The position numbers and the translations under genes are program-made. From an uncultured Actinomyces sp. (GTDB lineage Bacteria > Actinomycetota > Actinomycetes > Actinomycetales > Actinomycetaceae): 27,254 nt of DNA. Below the pieces are notes generated by a model that was not told where the DNA came from, made no database searches, and saw only the letters and a program-made list of their open reading frames with translations. This document shows, in pieces, positions 7,535 through 18,184 of this stretch. How positions within the stretch are numbered: the stretch's first letter is position 1; the number at the start of each line of letters is the position of its first letter. The stretch spans positions 1 through 27,254 of the forward strand of contig CABKMZ010000023.1 of the NCBI GenBank assembly GCA_902373545.1. Direction: 5' to 3'.

Positions 7535-9084
7535 TGTGCGCTCCCTTCAGCGGTGGCGCCGACCTGGGAGTGAGTCAGGCCGAGGTCTTGAGCAACCGGG
7601 GTCAGGGCGCTCACGAGGGGCGCCGACCAGATACCAAGGACGAGCATCGCGACCACGAGGGGCGTCATGACGCAGCGTTCGCGCGCCCCGAGGTCAGCCA
7701 GGTCTTCCTTGCCCTTGCCCGGCGCGCCCGTGAAGACGCGCTGGTAGGGCATGAGCACGTAGAGGGCGGCGATAACGACGCCGAGCACCGCGAAGAGCGC
7801 CAGCGGGCCAGAGACCGTCCAGGTGCCCATGAGCACCAGGTACTCGGGGACGAAGCCGGACAGGCCGGGCAGGGCGATCGAGGCGAGGCCCGACATGAGC
7901 CACAGGCCCGCCAGGACCGGGGTCACGCGCTGCATGCCGACGTACTCGCGCATGTCCTGGGTGCCGCCGCGGGCGCTCAGCCAGCCCGACAGCAGGAACA
8001 TCGCGGCGATGGAGACGCCGTGGGCGACCATGTAGAACATGGCGCCGACCAGCGCGATCTGCGATCCGATGAAGATGCCGAGGACCATGAAGCCGAAGTG
8101 CGACACGGAGGTGTAGGACACGAGGCGCATGATGTCGTTCTGGCCGTTGGCGGACAGGCCGCCCCACAGGATGGAGATGACGGCGAGGACGCACATGACC
8201 CACTTCGCGGAGGAAGCAGCGCCGGGCGTGAGCTGCAGGCACATCGTGATCATGCCGAAGGTGCCGATCTTGTCCAGCACGCCGACCAGCAGCACGGAGG
8301 TACCGGGGCGGGCGGCGGCGGCCGTGTCGGGCAACCACGTGTGGACGGGGACCATGGGGGCCTTGATCGCGAAGGCGACGATGAAGGTCACGAAGACGAC
8401 CATCTGGACGGGCACTGCCAGGTTCGGCAGCATCGCGGCCAGCATGTCCATGCGGAAGAAGGCCGTCATGTCGGTCTGCGCGGCCGAGCCGAGCGCCCAG
8501 ATGTAGATGACGCCACCGAGCATCACGAGGCCGCCGAACAGCGAGTACAGCAGGAACTTCATCGCGGCCTTGTGACGCGCTTCCTCATCGCCGACGCCGT
8601 AGCGCCCGATCATGAAGTACAGCGGGATCAGCATGGCCTCGAAGGCGACGTAGAAGACCGCCAGGTCGAAGGCCGCGAAGATCAGGACCATGAAGGCCTC
8701 GAGCGCGAGCACCAGCGCGGGGTACGCGCCGCGGTCCTCGTTCTCATCCCAGCCTGCGACGAGCACGATCGGCACGAGCGCGAGGGCCAGGAGGATCATG
8801 ACGAGGCCGAGGGCGGTCACGGCGACCGACCAGGTGACGCCGATCTGGGGGATCCAGGTGCGGGACTCGTAGAGCTGGTACGAGGCCGGGGCGGCCCAGT
8901 CGAAGCGGGTGGCCGCCGCGTAGATGCCGATGGCCAGCTCGACCAGGGCGACCGCCAGGGCGATCAGGCGCCCGGCGGAGCGGCGCAGGGCCGGGACGAA
9001 GCCGAGGAGGGCCGCGCCCGCGGCCGGCAGGGCCACGAGGACGGTCAGCCACGGGAAGTTAGTAACAACCATTGCACTTTCCAT
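7531..9084 (-). CDS. nuoM: NADH-quinone oxidoreductase subunit M
   Basis: 517 residues with about 14 membrane helices. Channel residues E149 (YVAFEAMLIPLYFMIG) and K241 (AIKAPMVPVHTWLPD) are present. The helix after HTWLPD reads TAAAARPGTSVLLVGVLDKI, with lysine in the usual place. Proton-pumping antiporter-like subunit of complex I, between NuoL and NuoN in the membrane arm. ATG at 9084 is used here; an in-frame ATG at 9072 is preceded by GGAAAG and could be the true start, which would remove four residues. It begins 13 nt after the nuoL stop and its stop overlaps nuoN's GTG by 4 nt. Confidence 0.97.
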   Translation of the reverse strand: MESAMVVTNFPWLTVLVALPAAGAALLGFVPALRRSAGRLIALAVALVELAIGIYAAATRFDWAAPASYQLYESRTWIPQIGVTWSVAVTALGLVMILLALALVPIVLVAGWDENEDRGAYPALVLALEAFMVLIFAAFDLAVFYVAFEAMLIPLYFMIGRYGVGDEEARHKAAMKFLLYSLFGGLVMLGGVIYIWALGSAAQTDMTAFFRMDMLAAMLPNLAVPVQMVVFVTFIVAFAIKAPMVPVHTWLPDTAAAARPGTSVLLVGVLDKIGTFGMITMCLQLTPGAASSAKWVMCVLAVISILWGGLSANGQNDIMRLVSYTSVSHFGFMVLGIFIGSQIALVGAMFYMVAHGVSIAAMFLLSGWLSARGGTQDMREYVGMQRVTPVLAGLWLMSGLASIALPGLSGFVPEYLVLMGTWTVSGPLALFAVLGVVIAALYVLMPYQRVFTGAPGKGKEDLADLGARERCVMTPLVVAMLVLGIWSAPLVSALTPVAQDLGLTHSQVGATAEGSAQ

Positions 9085-9097
9085 TGTCGTGTACCCC

Positions 9098-11074
<1,977 letters not shown>

Positions 11075-11089
11075 GAGTTACGTCCTCCC

Positions 11090-11389
11090 TCAGTTCTTCA
11101 GCAGGTTGAGATCGTCCATGCTCGTGGTCGAGCGCGAACGATAGATGGACACGATGATCGACAGGCCGACGACGACTTCAGCGGCCGCCACGACCATGAC
11201 GAAGAACGCCATGATCTCTCCGTCGACGTTGGAATTGATGCGCGAGAACGTCACGAGGACGAGGTTCGCGGCGTTGAGCATCATTTCGACACCCATGAGC
11301 GCGATGACCGCGCTGCGGCGCACGAGGACCGTGGTCGCTCCGATGGCGAACAGCACACCCGCGAGGATGAGGTACCAGGCGAGGCTCAC
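11090..11389 (-). CDS. nuoK: NADH-quinone oxidoreductase subunit K
   Basis: 99 residues, three membrane helices. The two buried glutamates needed for proton transfer are E35 ([13 protein letters not shown]) and E71 ([13 protein letters not shown]), matching E36 and E72 of the E. coli subunit. The start is GTG at 11389 with GGAGG 6 nt upstream; the GTG overlaps the nuoJ TGA as GTGA, and the ribosome-binding site is embedded in the last nuoJ codons (Glu-Lys-rich). Membrane subunit linking the quinone module to the antiporter-like subunits. Typical in length and sequence. Confidence 0.97.
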   Translation of the reverse strand: MSLAWYLILAGVLFAIGATTVLVRRSAVIALMGVEMMLNAANLVLVTFSRINSNVDGEIMAFFVMVVAAAEVVVGLSIIVSIYRSRSTTSMDDLNLLKN

Positions 11390-12354
11390 TTGCTCTCCTC
11401 CTTCTTCTCAGTGGGGGTGGTGGTGCGCGCCTTGCGGGCCCGAGGCTGGGCCAGTCCGGTGGGCGCGGCGGCGCCGGGCATCCCGAAGGAGCCGGAGCGC
11501 GGAACGTCGGGCGTGCGCCCGATGGTGTAGGGCGACTCGTCGGCCTCGGAGGCACCGGCGCGCGCGAGGGCGAGCTGCTCGGAGACCTCGGGGGTGACCT
11601 CGCCGATCGTGCGGGCCAGGCCGCGCACGCGCAGCACGCGGGGCACGGACTCCTCGACGGGGGCCAGGGTCTCGCCCGACAGGGCGGGAACGTCGGCCGC
11701 GTTCGACTGGGCGTAGACGCCGGGGGCGGGCAGCTGGCCGATGCGGGCGCCACGCTCGGCGAATGCGCGCATCTTGGTGCGGGCCGTCTGCTCCTGGTTA
11801 ACCTTCGGGCCGAGGCGGTCGGAGTGGGTCAGCAGCATCGCGCCGACGGCGGCGGTGATGAGCAGGCCGCCCGCGAGTTCCATACTCAGCCAGTGCTCCT
11901 GGAACAGCGTGATTGCCAGGTCGGTGACGGGCTGGTCGGAGTAAGGGTTGACCTCGCTGGGGGCGTAGGTGGCGGGCACGGAGTTCATGATCGCCGTCGT
12001 GAGGATGACGATCAGGCCGAGGCCACCCAGGACCGCCGCGACGATCGCGCCGCGGCGCTGGCGGGCGTAGTCGTCGGAGGTGCCGATGCCGATGAGCATG
12101 ATGACGAAGAGGAACAGCATCATGATCGCGCCGGTGTACACGACGATCTGCGCGACACCCAGGAAGGGCGCGTTGTTCGCGATGTACAGGACTGCCAGGC
12201 CGAGCATGACGCCGACCATGCAGATGACCGAGTGCGCGGCCTTCTTGAAGAAGAGGACACCCAGGGCGCAGCCGACCATGACAATGGCCGTGCATACGAA
12301 GAGGATGATCTCTCCCGTTGACCCCATCATGGGCCAACCGTTGGACAGGTTCAT
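11386..12354 (-). CDS. nuoJ: NADH-quinone oxidoreductase subunit J, long C-terminal tail
   Basis: 322 residues. The first 180 form the five-helix NuoJ core, including [20 protein letters not shown] (66-85), the helix whose bulge is linked to coupling. Residues about 181-322 are a hydrophilic tail rich in Ala, Pro, Arg and Glu that ends in a charged EKKEESK; E. coli NuoJ (about 184 residues) lacks it. Tails of this kind occur in actinobacterial NuoJ, though the length here (about 140) looks large. The start is ATG at 12354, with GAGGAGG 7 nt upstream, overlapping the nuoI stop by one base (TGATG). The frame is open for another 145 codons upstream, but that part is a shadow of nuoI. The tail probably lies on the cytoplasmic side; its role is unknown. 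Confidence 0.95.
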   Translation of the reverse strand: MNLSNGWPMMGSTGEIILFVCTAIVMVGCALGVLFFKKAAHSVICMVGVMLGLAVLYIANNAPFLGVAQIVVYTGAIMMLFLFVIMLIGIGTSDDYARQRRGAIVAAVLGGLGLIVILTTAIMNSVPATYAPSEVNPYSDQPVTDLAITLFQEHWLSMELAGGLLITAAVGAMLLTHSDRLGPKVNQEQTARTKMRAFAERGARIGQLPAPGVYAQSNAADVPALSGETLAPVEESVPRVLRVRGLARTIGEVTPEVSEQLALARAGASEADESPYTIGRTPDVPRSGSFGMPGAAAPTGLAQPRARKARTTTPTEKKEESK

Positions 12355-13004
12355 CAGTGTGCCTCCTCGGAGACTCGTACCGTCTTGAGGGACGGGTCGT
12401 CGGGGCGGCGGCTCGCCACCCAGTCGACCTGGGCGGCGGTGGGGCCGGTGACGTCCCCGCGGTAGTAGTCGATGTCGTTCTTGCCCTCGACCATGGGGTG
12501 GGGCGTTGCGAGCATGCCGTCGGAGAGGGGGACCAGCAGGTCTCCCTTCTCGTAGATGTCGTCCTCGCGGGTGTACTTGGCGATTTCGAAGTCGTTCGTC
12601 ATCGTCAGGGCGCGCGTGGGGCACGCCTCGATGCACATGCCGCAGAAGATGCAGCGCAGGTAGTTGATCTGGTAGACGCGGCCGTAACGCTCGCCCGCAG
12701 AGTACTGCTCCTCGGGCGTGTTCGAGGCGGCCTCGACGAAGATCGCGTCTGCGGGGCACGCCCAGGCGCACAGCTCGCAGCCGACGCACTTTTCCAGGCC
12801 GTCGTCGTAGCGGTTGAGCTGGTGGCGTCCGTGGAACCGGGGCATGACGCGCGCTGGTTCGCGCGGGTACTGCTCGGTGACGGTGGGCCGGAAGAAGGAA
12901 GCCATGGTGACTCCGTAGCCGGCCATGGGTGCGACGAACTGGGCGAACGCACCCTTGGGGTCATGCTCGAAGAGCATTTCCTCGTCGGTGGTCTTCTCAC
13001 TCAT
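12354..13004 (-). CDS. nuoI: NADH-quinone oxidoreductase subunit I (2x 4Fe-4S)
   Basis: 216 residues starting MSEKTTDEE. Two ferredoxin-type 4Fe-4S motifs: C73, C76, C79 with C83 nearby ([12 protein letters not shown]), and C118, C121, C124 with C128 ([12 protein letters not shown]). They bind clusters N6a and N6b, which carry electrons to N2 in NuoB. An amphipathic N-terminal stretch (about 18-45) would anchor it on the membrane. The frame is open 52 codons further upstream, but those codons are Pro/Arg-rich shadow of nuoH; the chosen ATG at 13004 overlaps the nuoH stop by 8 nt and fits the family. After the second motif the chain runs about 85 residues, normal for actinobacteria. Confidence 0.96.
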   Translation of the reverse strand: MSEKTTDEEMLFEHDPKGAFAQFVAPMAGYGVTMASFFRPTVTEQYPREPARVMPRFHGRHQLNRYDDGLEKCVGCELCAWACPADAIFVEAASNTPEEQYSAGERYGRVYQINYLRCIFCGMCIEACPTRALTMTNDFEIAKYTREDDIYEKGDLLVPLSDGMLATPHPMVEGKNDIDYYRGDVTGPTAAQVDWVASRRPDDPSLKTVRVSEEAH

Positions 13005-14325
13005 CGGTGGCCTCCTTCGGGCTCTCAAGTGCCGAGGCCGTGGCCAGTGTGCCCTCAATGGTGGCGGTGGCGCGCGGGCTGGCGACGGGTGTTTGTCCGG
13101 GCAGCGGCGGGACGGGGAAGCCGTCTTCGAAGCCGGTGTATTCGCGTTCGGAGGCGGCAACCGGCTCGGGTTCGGGCTTGTCGGTCAGCCAGATGATCAC
13201 CAGGGCGATCAGGAACAGGCCGCCGACGCCTCCGAAGAGAACGTGGTTGGGAAGCTGAACGAACTGGGTGATGCCGCGCACCAGGGCGACGAGGACGAGC
13301 CAGCCGAGCGCGATGGGCATGAGGCGCTTCCAACCGAGGTTCATGAACTGGTCGTAGCGGAAGCGCAGCAGCGTGGCGCGCGTCCAGATCATCAGGAACA
13401 TGAAGAACCAGATCTTCAGGAAGAACCAGAGCAGGCCCCACCAGCCGGAGTTGAGGAACTCGACGTGGGACAGCGGCCACGGGGCGTGCCATCCGCCGAA
13501 GAACATCGTGGTGGCCACGGCCGAGACGTTGAGCATGTTGACGTACTCGGACAGGTAGTACCAGCCGAACTTCATCGACGAGTACTCGGTCATGTGGCCG
13601 GCGACGATCTCGCCTTCGGCTTCGGGCAGGTCGAAGGGCAGACGGTTGACTTCACCGGTGGCACTGATGCAGTAGATGACGAACGCGGGGAACAGGGTGA
13701 ATGCCCACCAGAACTGTCCCTGAGCCGCGACGATCTGCGAGGTGGACATGGAGCCCGACATGAGGAACACGCTCACGAGGGACAGGCCCATGGCCAGCTC
13801 GTAGGAGATGACCTGCGCGGAGGAACGCACGGCACCGTACAGCGGCAGGGTCGAGCGAGTCGACCAGCCACCCAGGACGATGCCGTACAGACCCAGCGAC
13901 GCGATCGCGAGGATGTACAGGGAGGCGACGGGCATGTCGGCCAGCTGCATCGGCGTGGAATGGCCGAAGATATTCACGTTCGGGCCCATGGGGATGACCG
14001 CGTAGACGCTAAACGCTGCGAACGCGGCGATTGCGGGGGCCAGGAAGTACAGGAACCTCTCGGCCCGGCGGGTCCACATGTCCTCCTTGAAGAGGAGCTT
14101 GCCGGCGTCGGCGAACGCCTGGAACAGGCCGAGGGGGCCAGCGACGTTCGGGCCGGGACGCGTCTGCATGCGGCCCAGGCCTCGGCGCTCGACCCACAGG
14201 GCCAGCAGCACGTTGGCGATCAGGAAGACGATGATGAACACGGCCTTGATGAGGCTGAGCCACCAGGTTTCCTGGCTGAAGTCCGCGGCGGTGTACTCCG
14301 GGACTGCGAAGGGAGCGAGTGTCAT
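12997..14325 (-). CDS. nuoH: NADH-quinone oxidoreductase subunit H
   Basis: 442 residues with about 8-9 membrane helices. [20 protein letters not shown] (44-63) and the loop containing [20 protein letters not shown] are the hallmark segments lining the quinone cavity and its acidic entry to the proton path. A hydrophilic tail of about 65 residues, rich in Pro, Ala, Ser and Glu, follows the last helix. The ATG at 14325 overlaps the nuoG TGA as ATGA and has AGGAGG upstream. The frame is open upstream into a nuoG shadow, which I exclude. NuoH joins the peripheral arm to the membrane arm. Confidence 0.97.
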   Translation of the reverse strand: MTLAPFAVPEYTAADFSQETWWLSLIKAVFIIVFLIANVLLALWVERRGLGRMQTRPGPNVAGPLGLFQAFADAGKLLFKEDMWTRRAERFLYFLAPAIAAFAAFSVYAVIPMGPNVNIFGHSTPMQLADMPVASLYILAIASLGLYGIVLGGWSTRSTLPLYGAVRSSAQVISYELAMGLSLVSVFLMSGSMSTSQIVAAQGQFWWAFTLFPAFVIYCISATGEVNRLPFDLPEAEGEIVAGHMTEYSSMKFGWYYLSEYVNMLNVSAVATTMFFGGWHAPWPLSHVEFLNSGWWGLLWFFLKIWFFMFLMIWTRATLLRFRYDQFMNLGWKRLMPIALGWLVLVALVRGITQFVQLPNHVLFGGVGGLFLIALVIIWLTDKPEPEPVAASEREYTGFEDGFPVPPLPGQTPVASPRATATIEGTLATASALESPKEATDE

Positions 14326-16883
14326 CGTGCCACCTCCTGCGTGGCGCGCAGGGTCGCGACGGTGCCGACACCGCCGAGGTTGTCGTGAATAACGGAGCCG
14401 GTGGAGCACTCGGGAACCCACGCGACGGAGTCGGGCAGGTCCGCGATGGCGGCCGGCAGGGTGAGCGTGCCGCGCTCGGTCTCGAGCGTCGCGTCGGCGC
14501 CGGGGGTGATGCCGGCGGCTGCCAGCGTCGTGGCCGAGGCCAGGAGGACGGGGCGGCGGGCCGAACCGGCCAGCCACGGGGCGCCGTCCTGGAGGCGACC
14601 GGCGTCGATCATGGGCTTGTGGGAGGCCAGCAGGACCTCTCCCTTGCCCGCGGCGACCGGGGCGTGGGCCGAGGCCGGGGTGAAGGCCTGCGGGGTGCCG
14701 TCCCACTCCATGAGGGGGTTGACCTCGGCGTACAGGTCGGCCAGGGCGGTGATTCCCAGGTCGCCGTCGAACTCCTCGGTCAGGCGCACGAGCACGTCGC
14801 GGTCAGTCAGGGAGGTCGCAGAGCGGGCCTGGCCGAAGGGACGCAGGCGGCCCTCCCAGTTGATGAACGTGCCGTTCTTTTCAACGGCGGGAGCCACCGG
14901 CAGGACGACGTCCGCGCGGTCGGTGATCTCCGAGGCCCGAACCTCGAGGGAGACCAGGAAGGGAACCTCGTCCAGGGCGGCGCGAACGGCACCCGGATCG
15001 TCGAAGTCGCGCACGTCGACACCACCGACGACCAGGGCCTTGAGCTCGCCCGCGGCGGCTGCCTCGATCATCTGCTCGGCGTCAAGGCCGCGTTCGGGCA
15101 GCTCGCCCCACCCGAGGTCGGCGGCCCCGGCCTCGTCAATGGTGCGGCCGAAGGGAGCCAGGCCCGGGAGGAGGCCGGCCTCGATGGCGGCGCGGTCACC
15201 GGCGCGACGCGGGACCCACGCGAGGCGGGCACCCGTGCGCTCGGCCAGAGCGACGACTGCGGAGAGCAGGCCGGGGACCCGGGCCGCGCGCTCACCCACG
15301 AGGACGATGCCACCGGAGAGAGCCTCAGCCAGGTCGGCGTGGGCGCCGCCAGCGGCGATCGCGTCAACGACGCCAGGCTCGGCGCCGGGGGCCGCGTGCA
15401 GGACCCGCGCGTTCATCTTGCGCGAACCGGCGGAGGTGAAGGGCGCGACCGTGGCGACCTTCAGGCCGGACTTGCGGGTGGCCTTACGCAGGCGCAGGAA
15501 CATGGCGCCGCACTCGTCCTCGGGCTCGAGGGCGACCAGCAGCACCTGCCCGGCGCTCTCCAGGTCCTTGTACGTCGTCTCCAGGCCGGAGCCGGCCACG
15601 TGGGACGCCAGGAAGGAGCGCTCCTCCTCCGAGGAGGGGCGCGAGCGGAAGTCGATCGAATCGGAGCCGACGACGGTGCGCGCGAACTTCGACCATGCCC
15701 AGGCGTCCTCGAAGGTGAGGTGGCCGCCGGGCAGGAAGCCCACGGACAAACCCGCCTGCTCGAGGCCCTCGCGGACGCGGTCAAGCGCGTCGGACCAGGA
15801 GGTGGGAACCAGCTCGCCGTCCTCACGCACGAGCGGGTAGGTCAGGCGATCAACCTTGTCCCACTCGAAGGCGAAGCGATCCTTGTCGGTGATCCACTCT
15901 TCGTTGACCTCGGGGTCGTTGCCGCTCATGCGACGCACGACCTCGCCGCGACGAATGTCCTGGCGGATCGCGCTACCGGAGGCGTCATGCTCGGTCACGG
16001 ACGCCGTCGACACGAGGTCGAAGGGACGCGCGCGGAAGCGGTAGGACGCGGCGGTCAGGGCACCGACCGGGCAGATCTGGATGATGTTGCCCGAGAAGTA
16101 GGACGCGAAGGCGCGGCCCGACACGTCGCGCTCGGCGACGGAGAGCTCACCCTCGTTAATCGAACCGACGATCGCGTCCGTGCCGTACGGGGACGACAGG
16201 GACGAGGTCGAGGCCTCCTTGGCCTTGGGGTCGAAGAAGTCCAGGGTGGTCGAGTCGAATCCGCCGACCTGCTCGCCCATGAAGTAGTGGTGCTCCGTGG
16301 GAGCCGTGCCACCGCCTCGGCCCTGCAGGTCCATGAACACGTCGCCGGAGATCTCCTTGCCGAAGCGCACGCAGCGCTGGCACAGGATGCAACGCTCGCG
16401 ATCGAGCAGGATCTGGGAGGTCAGGCGCAGGGGCTTCTTGAAGGTGCGCTTGGCGTCCGTGAAGCGGGACTTGCCGCGGCCATCCGTCATCGCCTGGTTC
16501 TGCAGGGGGCACTCGCCGCCCTTGTCGCACACCGGGCAGTCCAGCGGGTGGTTAATGAGCAGGAACTCCATGACGCCGTGCTGGGCGCGCTGGGCCACCT
16601 CGGAGGTGTGCTGGGTCTTGACGACCATGCCCGGGGTGACGGTCTGCGCGCACGAGGGCTGGGGCTTGGGCATGAAGCGAAGCTCGCCCGTGTTGCGGTC
16701 GGGCATGCCGACCTCAACCAGGCACTGGCGGCACGCGGCCACCGGCGCCAGGAGCGGGTGGTCACAGAAACGCGGGATCCGAATGCCGGCCTGCTCGGCC
16801 GCGCGGATCACGAGCGTGCCCTGGGGGACGGAAACCTGAACGTCGTCGATGGTGACGTCGATCATGTTGGGTGCGTCGCTCAT
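14322..16883 (-). CDS. nuoG: NADH-quinone oxidoreductase subunit G, lacking N7 ligands
   Basis: 853 residues. Ligands for N1b (C40, C51, C54, C78), N5 (H112, C116, C119, C125) and N4 (C165, C168, C171, C271 in CPVGAL) are all present. The C-terminal two thirds is the molybdopterin-oxidoreductase-like domain, structural in complex I. Two oddities. First, at the N7 site, where many bacterial NuoG have CxxCxxxC and a fourth Cys 28 residues on, this protein has T297, D300, S304 and T332 at exactly those spacings, so N7 cannot form. Second, residues about 188-250, between the N4 cysteines and CPVGAL, look some 40-50 residues longer than I recall from other actinobacterial NuoG. The start ATG at 16883 has GAGGAGG upstream and overlaps the nuoF stop as ATGA. 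Peripheral-arm electron relay subunit. Confidence 0.96.
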   Translation of the reverse strand: MSDAPNMIDVTIDDVQVSVPQGTLVIRAAEQAGIRIPRFCDHPLLAPVAACRQCLVEVGMPDRNTGELRFMPKPQPSCAQTVTPGMVVKTQHTSEVAQRAQHGVMEFLLINHPLDCPVCDKGGECPLQNQAMTDGRGKSRFTDAKRTFKKPLRLTSQILLDRERCILCQRCVRFGKEISGDVFMDLQGRGGGTAPTEHHYFMGEQVGGFDSTTLDFFDPKAKEASTSSLSSPYGTDAIVGSINEGELSVAERDVSGRAFASYFSGNIIQICPVGALTAASYRFRARPFDLVSTASVTEHDASGSAIRQDIRRGEVVRRMSGNDPEVNEEWITDKDRFAFEWDKVDRLTYPLVREDGELVPTSWSDALDRVREGLEQAGLSVGFLPGGHLTFEDAWAWSKFARTVVGSDSIDFRSRPSSEEERSFLASHVAGSGLETTYKDLESAGQVLLVALEPEDECGAMFLRLRKATRKSGLKVATVAPFTSAGSRKMNARVLHAAPGAEPGVVDAIAAGGAHADLAEALSGGIVLVGERAARVPGLLSAVVALAERTGARLAWVPRRAGDRAAIEAGLLPGLAPFGRTIDEAGAADLGWGELPERGLDAEQMIEAAAAGELKALVVGGVDVRDFDDPGAVRAALDEVPFLVSLEVRASEITDRADVVLPVAPAVEKNGTFINWEGRLRPFGQARSATSLTDRDVLVRLTEEFDGDLGITALADLYAEVNPLMEWDGTPQAFTPASAHAPVAAGKGEVLLASHKPMIDAGRLQDGAPWLAGSARRPVLLASATTLAAAGITPGADATLETERGTLTLPAAIADLPDSVAWVPECSTGSVIHDNLGGVGTVATLRATQEVAR

Positions 16884-18184
16884 CGGCCACCTCCTCGCGC
16901 GTAGTTAGCGGACGCCTCGTAGGGGAAAAGCTCGCGGGCGGGCGTGGTGAGGCCGGCCTCGAACTCGTCGCGGAAGCGCTTGATGCCCGCCATGATCGGG
17001 GTTGCTGCGGCGTCGCCGAGCGGGCAGAAGCTGCGGCCCGCGATGTTGTGCGCGATCTCGTCGAGCAGGTCGACGTCGCCGGGGCGACCCTCGCCTCGCT
17101 CAAGGCGCAGCATGATTTGCTTCATCCAGTAGGTGCCTTCGCGACAGGGCGTGCACTTACCGCAGGACTCGTGCTGGTAGAACTCGGACCAGCGGGTGAT
17201 GACGCGGACGACAGAGACCGTCTCGTCGAACACCTGCAGGGCACGCGTACCCAGCATCGATCCGGCCGCGCCCACGGACTCGTAGTCGAGGGGCGTGTCC
17301 AGCTCGTCTTCGGTGAAGATCGGCGTGGAGGAACCGCCGGGGGTCCAGAACTTCAGCTGGTGACCCTCGCGGATGCCGCCCGCCATCTCGATGAGCTCGC
17401 GCATCGTGATGCCGAAGGGGGCCTCGAACTGGCCGGGGTTGGTCACGTGGCCCGACACGGAGAAGATGCCGTGGCCCTTGGACTTTTCGGTACCCATCGA
17501 GGCGAACCACTCGGGCGAGTTGCGGAAGATACCCGCCACCTGAGCGATGGTCTCCACGTTGTTGACCACCGTGGGGCGCGCGTACAGGCCGGCGACCGCG
17601 GGGAAGGGGGGCTTGAGGCGCGGGTGGCCTCGGCGTCCCTCAAGGGAGTCCAGCAGGGCCGTCTCCTCACCGCAGATGTAGGCGCCGGCGCCCGCGTGGG
17701 CGGTGATGCGCAGGTCGCCGAGCACGCCGGCCTCGGTCGCCTCGCGTACGGCCTCCAGCAGGCGGCGGTACACGTGGGTGACCTCGCCGCGCAGGTAGAC
17801 GAACGCGTGGTCACAGCCGATGGCGCGCGACGTGATCGCGATGCCCTCAATGAGGACGTGGGGGTTGCCCATGATGAGCGGGATGTCCTTGCAGGTGCCC
17901 GGCTCGGATTCGTCGGCGTTCACCACGAGGTAGCGGGGGCCGCCGTCGGCCGGGGGCAGGAAGGACCACTTGAGGCCAGAGGGGAAGCCTGCGCCACCAC
18001 GGCCTCGCAGACCGGAATCCTTGACGGCCTGCACGATGTCCGCGGGCTCCATGGTGCGGGCCTTGTCGAGGCCCTTGTAGCCGCCGCGGGACCGGTAGGA
18101 GTCCAGCGTCCAGGAACGCTCCTCTCCCCACCCGTTGGTGAGGATCGGGGTCAGCGGCCCGGGCGTCACGTATGCGGTGCTCAC
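16880..18184 (-). CDS. nuoF: NADH-quinone oxidoreductase subunit F (NADH/FMN)
   Basis: 434 residues. GRGGAGFPSGLKW (61-73) is the NADH/FMN-binding glycine loop and NADESEPGTCKD (89-100) contacts FMN. Ligands of cluster N3 are C341, C344, C347 (ESCGKCTPCREG) and C387 (SFCPLGD). This cytoplasmic subunit oxidises NADH and passes electrons via FMN to N3. The start is GTG at 18184, overlapping the nuoE stop (GTGA). Length and motif spacing match the family; the N-terminal 20 residues are short and variable. Nothing is missing. Confidence 0.97.
   Translation of the reverse strand: MSTAYVTPGPLTPILTNGWGEERSWTLDSYRSRGGYKGLDKARTMEPADIVQAVKDSGLRGRGGAGFPSGLKWSFLPPADGGPRYLVVNADESEPGTCKDIPLIMGNPHVLIEGIAITSRAIGCDHAFVYLRGEVTHVYRRLLEAVREATEAGVLGDLRITAHAGAGAYICGEETALLDSLEGRRGHPRLKPPFPAVAGLYARPTVVNNVETIAQVAGIFRNSPEWFASMGTEKSKGHGIFSVSGHVTNPGQFEAPFGITMRELIEMAGGIREGHQLKFWTPGGSSTPIFTEDELDTPLDYESVGAAGSMLGTRALQVFDETVSVVRVITRWSEFYQHESCGKCTPCREGTYWMKQIMLRLERGEGRPGDVDLLDEIAHNIAGRSFCPLGDAAATPIMAGIKRFRDEFEAGLTTPARELFPYEASANYARGGGR

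Noticed and set aside
12355..12789. Upstream extension of the nuoJ frame (467 codons in total)
   Set aside because: It is an Arg-rich shadow of nuoI; the ATG at 12354 has GAGGAGG and starts the recognisable NuoJ protein. The same reasoning applies to the upstream extensions of nuoI, nuoH, nuoC and htpX.
14319..16904. 861-codon open frame antisense to nuoG, and similar long antisense frames at 8924-11530, 5954-7525, 7570-9123 and 1529-3289
   Set aside because: High-GC codon use leaves antisense frames open; the translations are rich in His, Arg, Asp and Gly, match no family, and run across gene borders. The sense genes are unmistakable.
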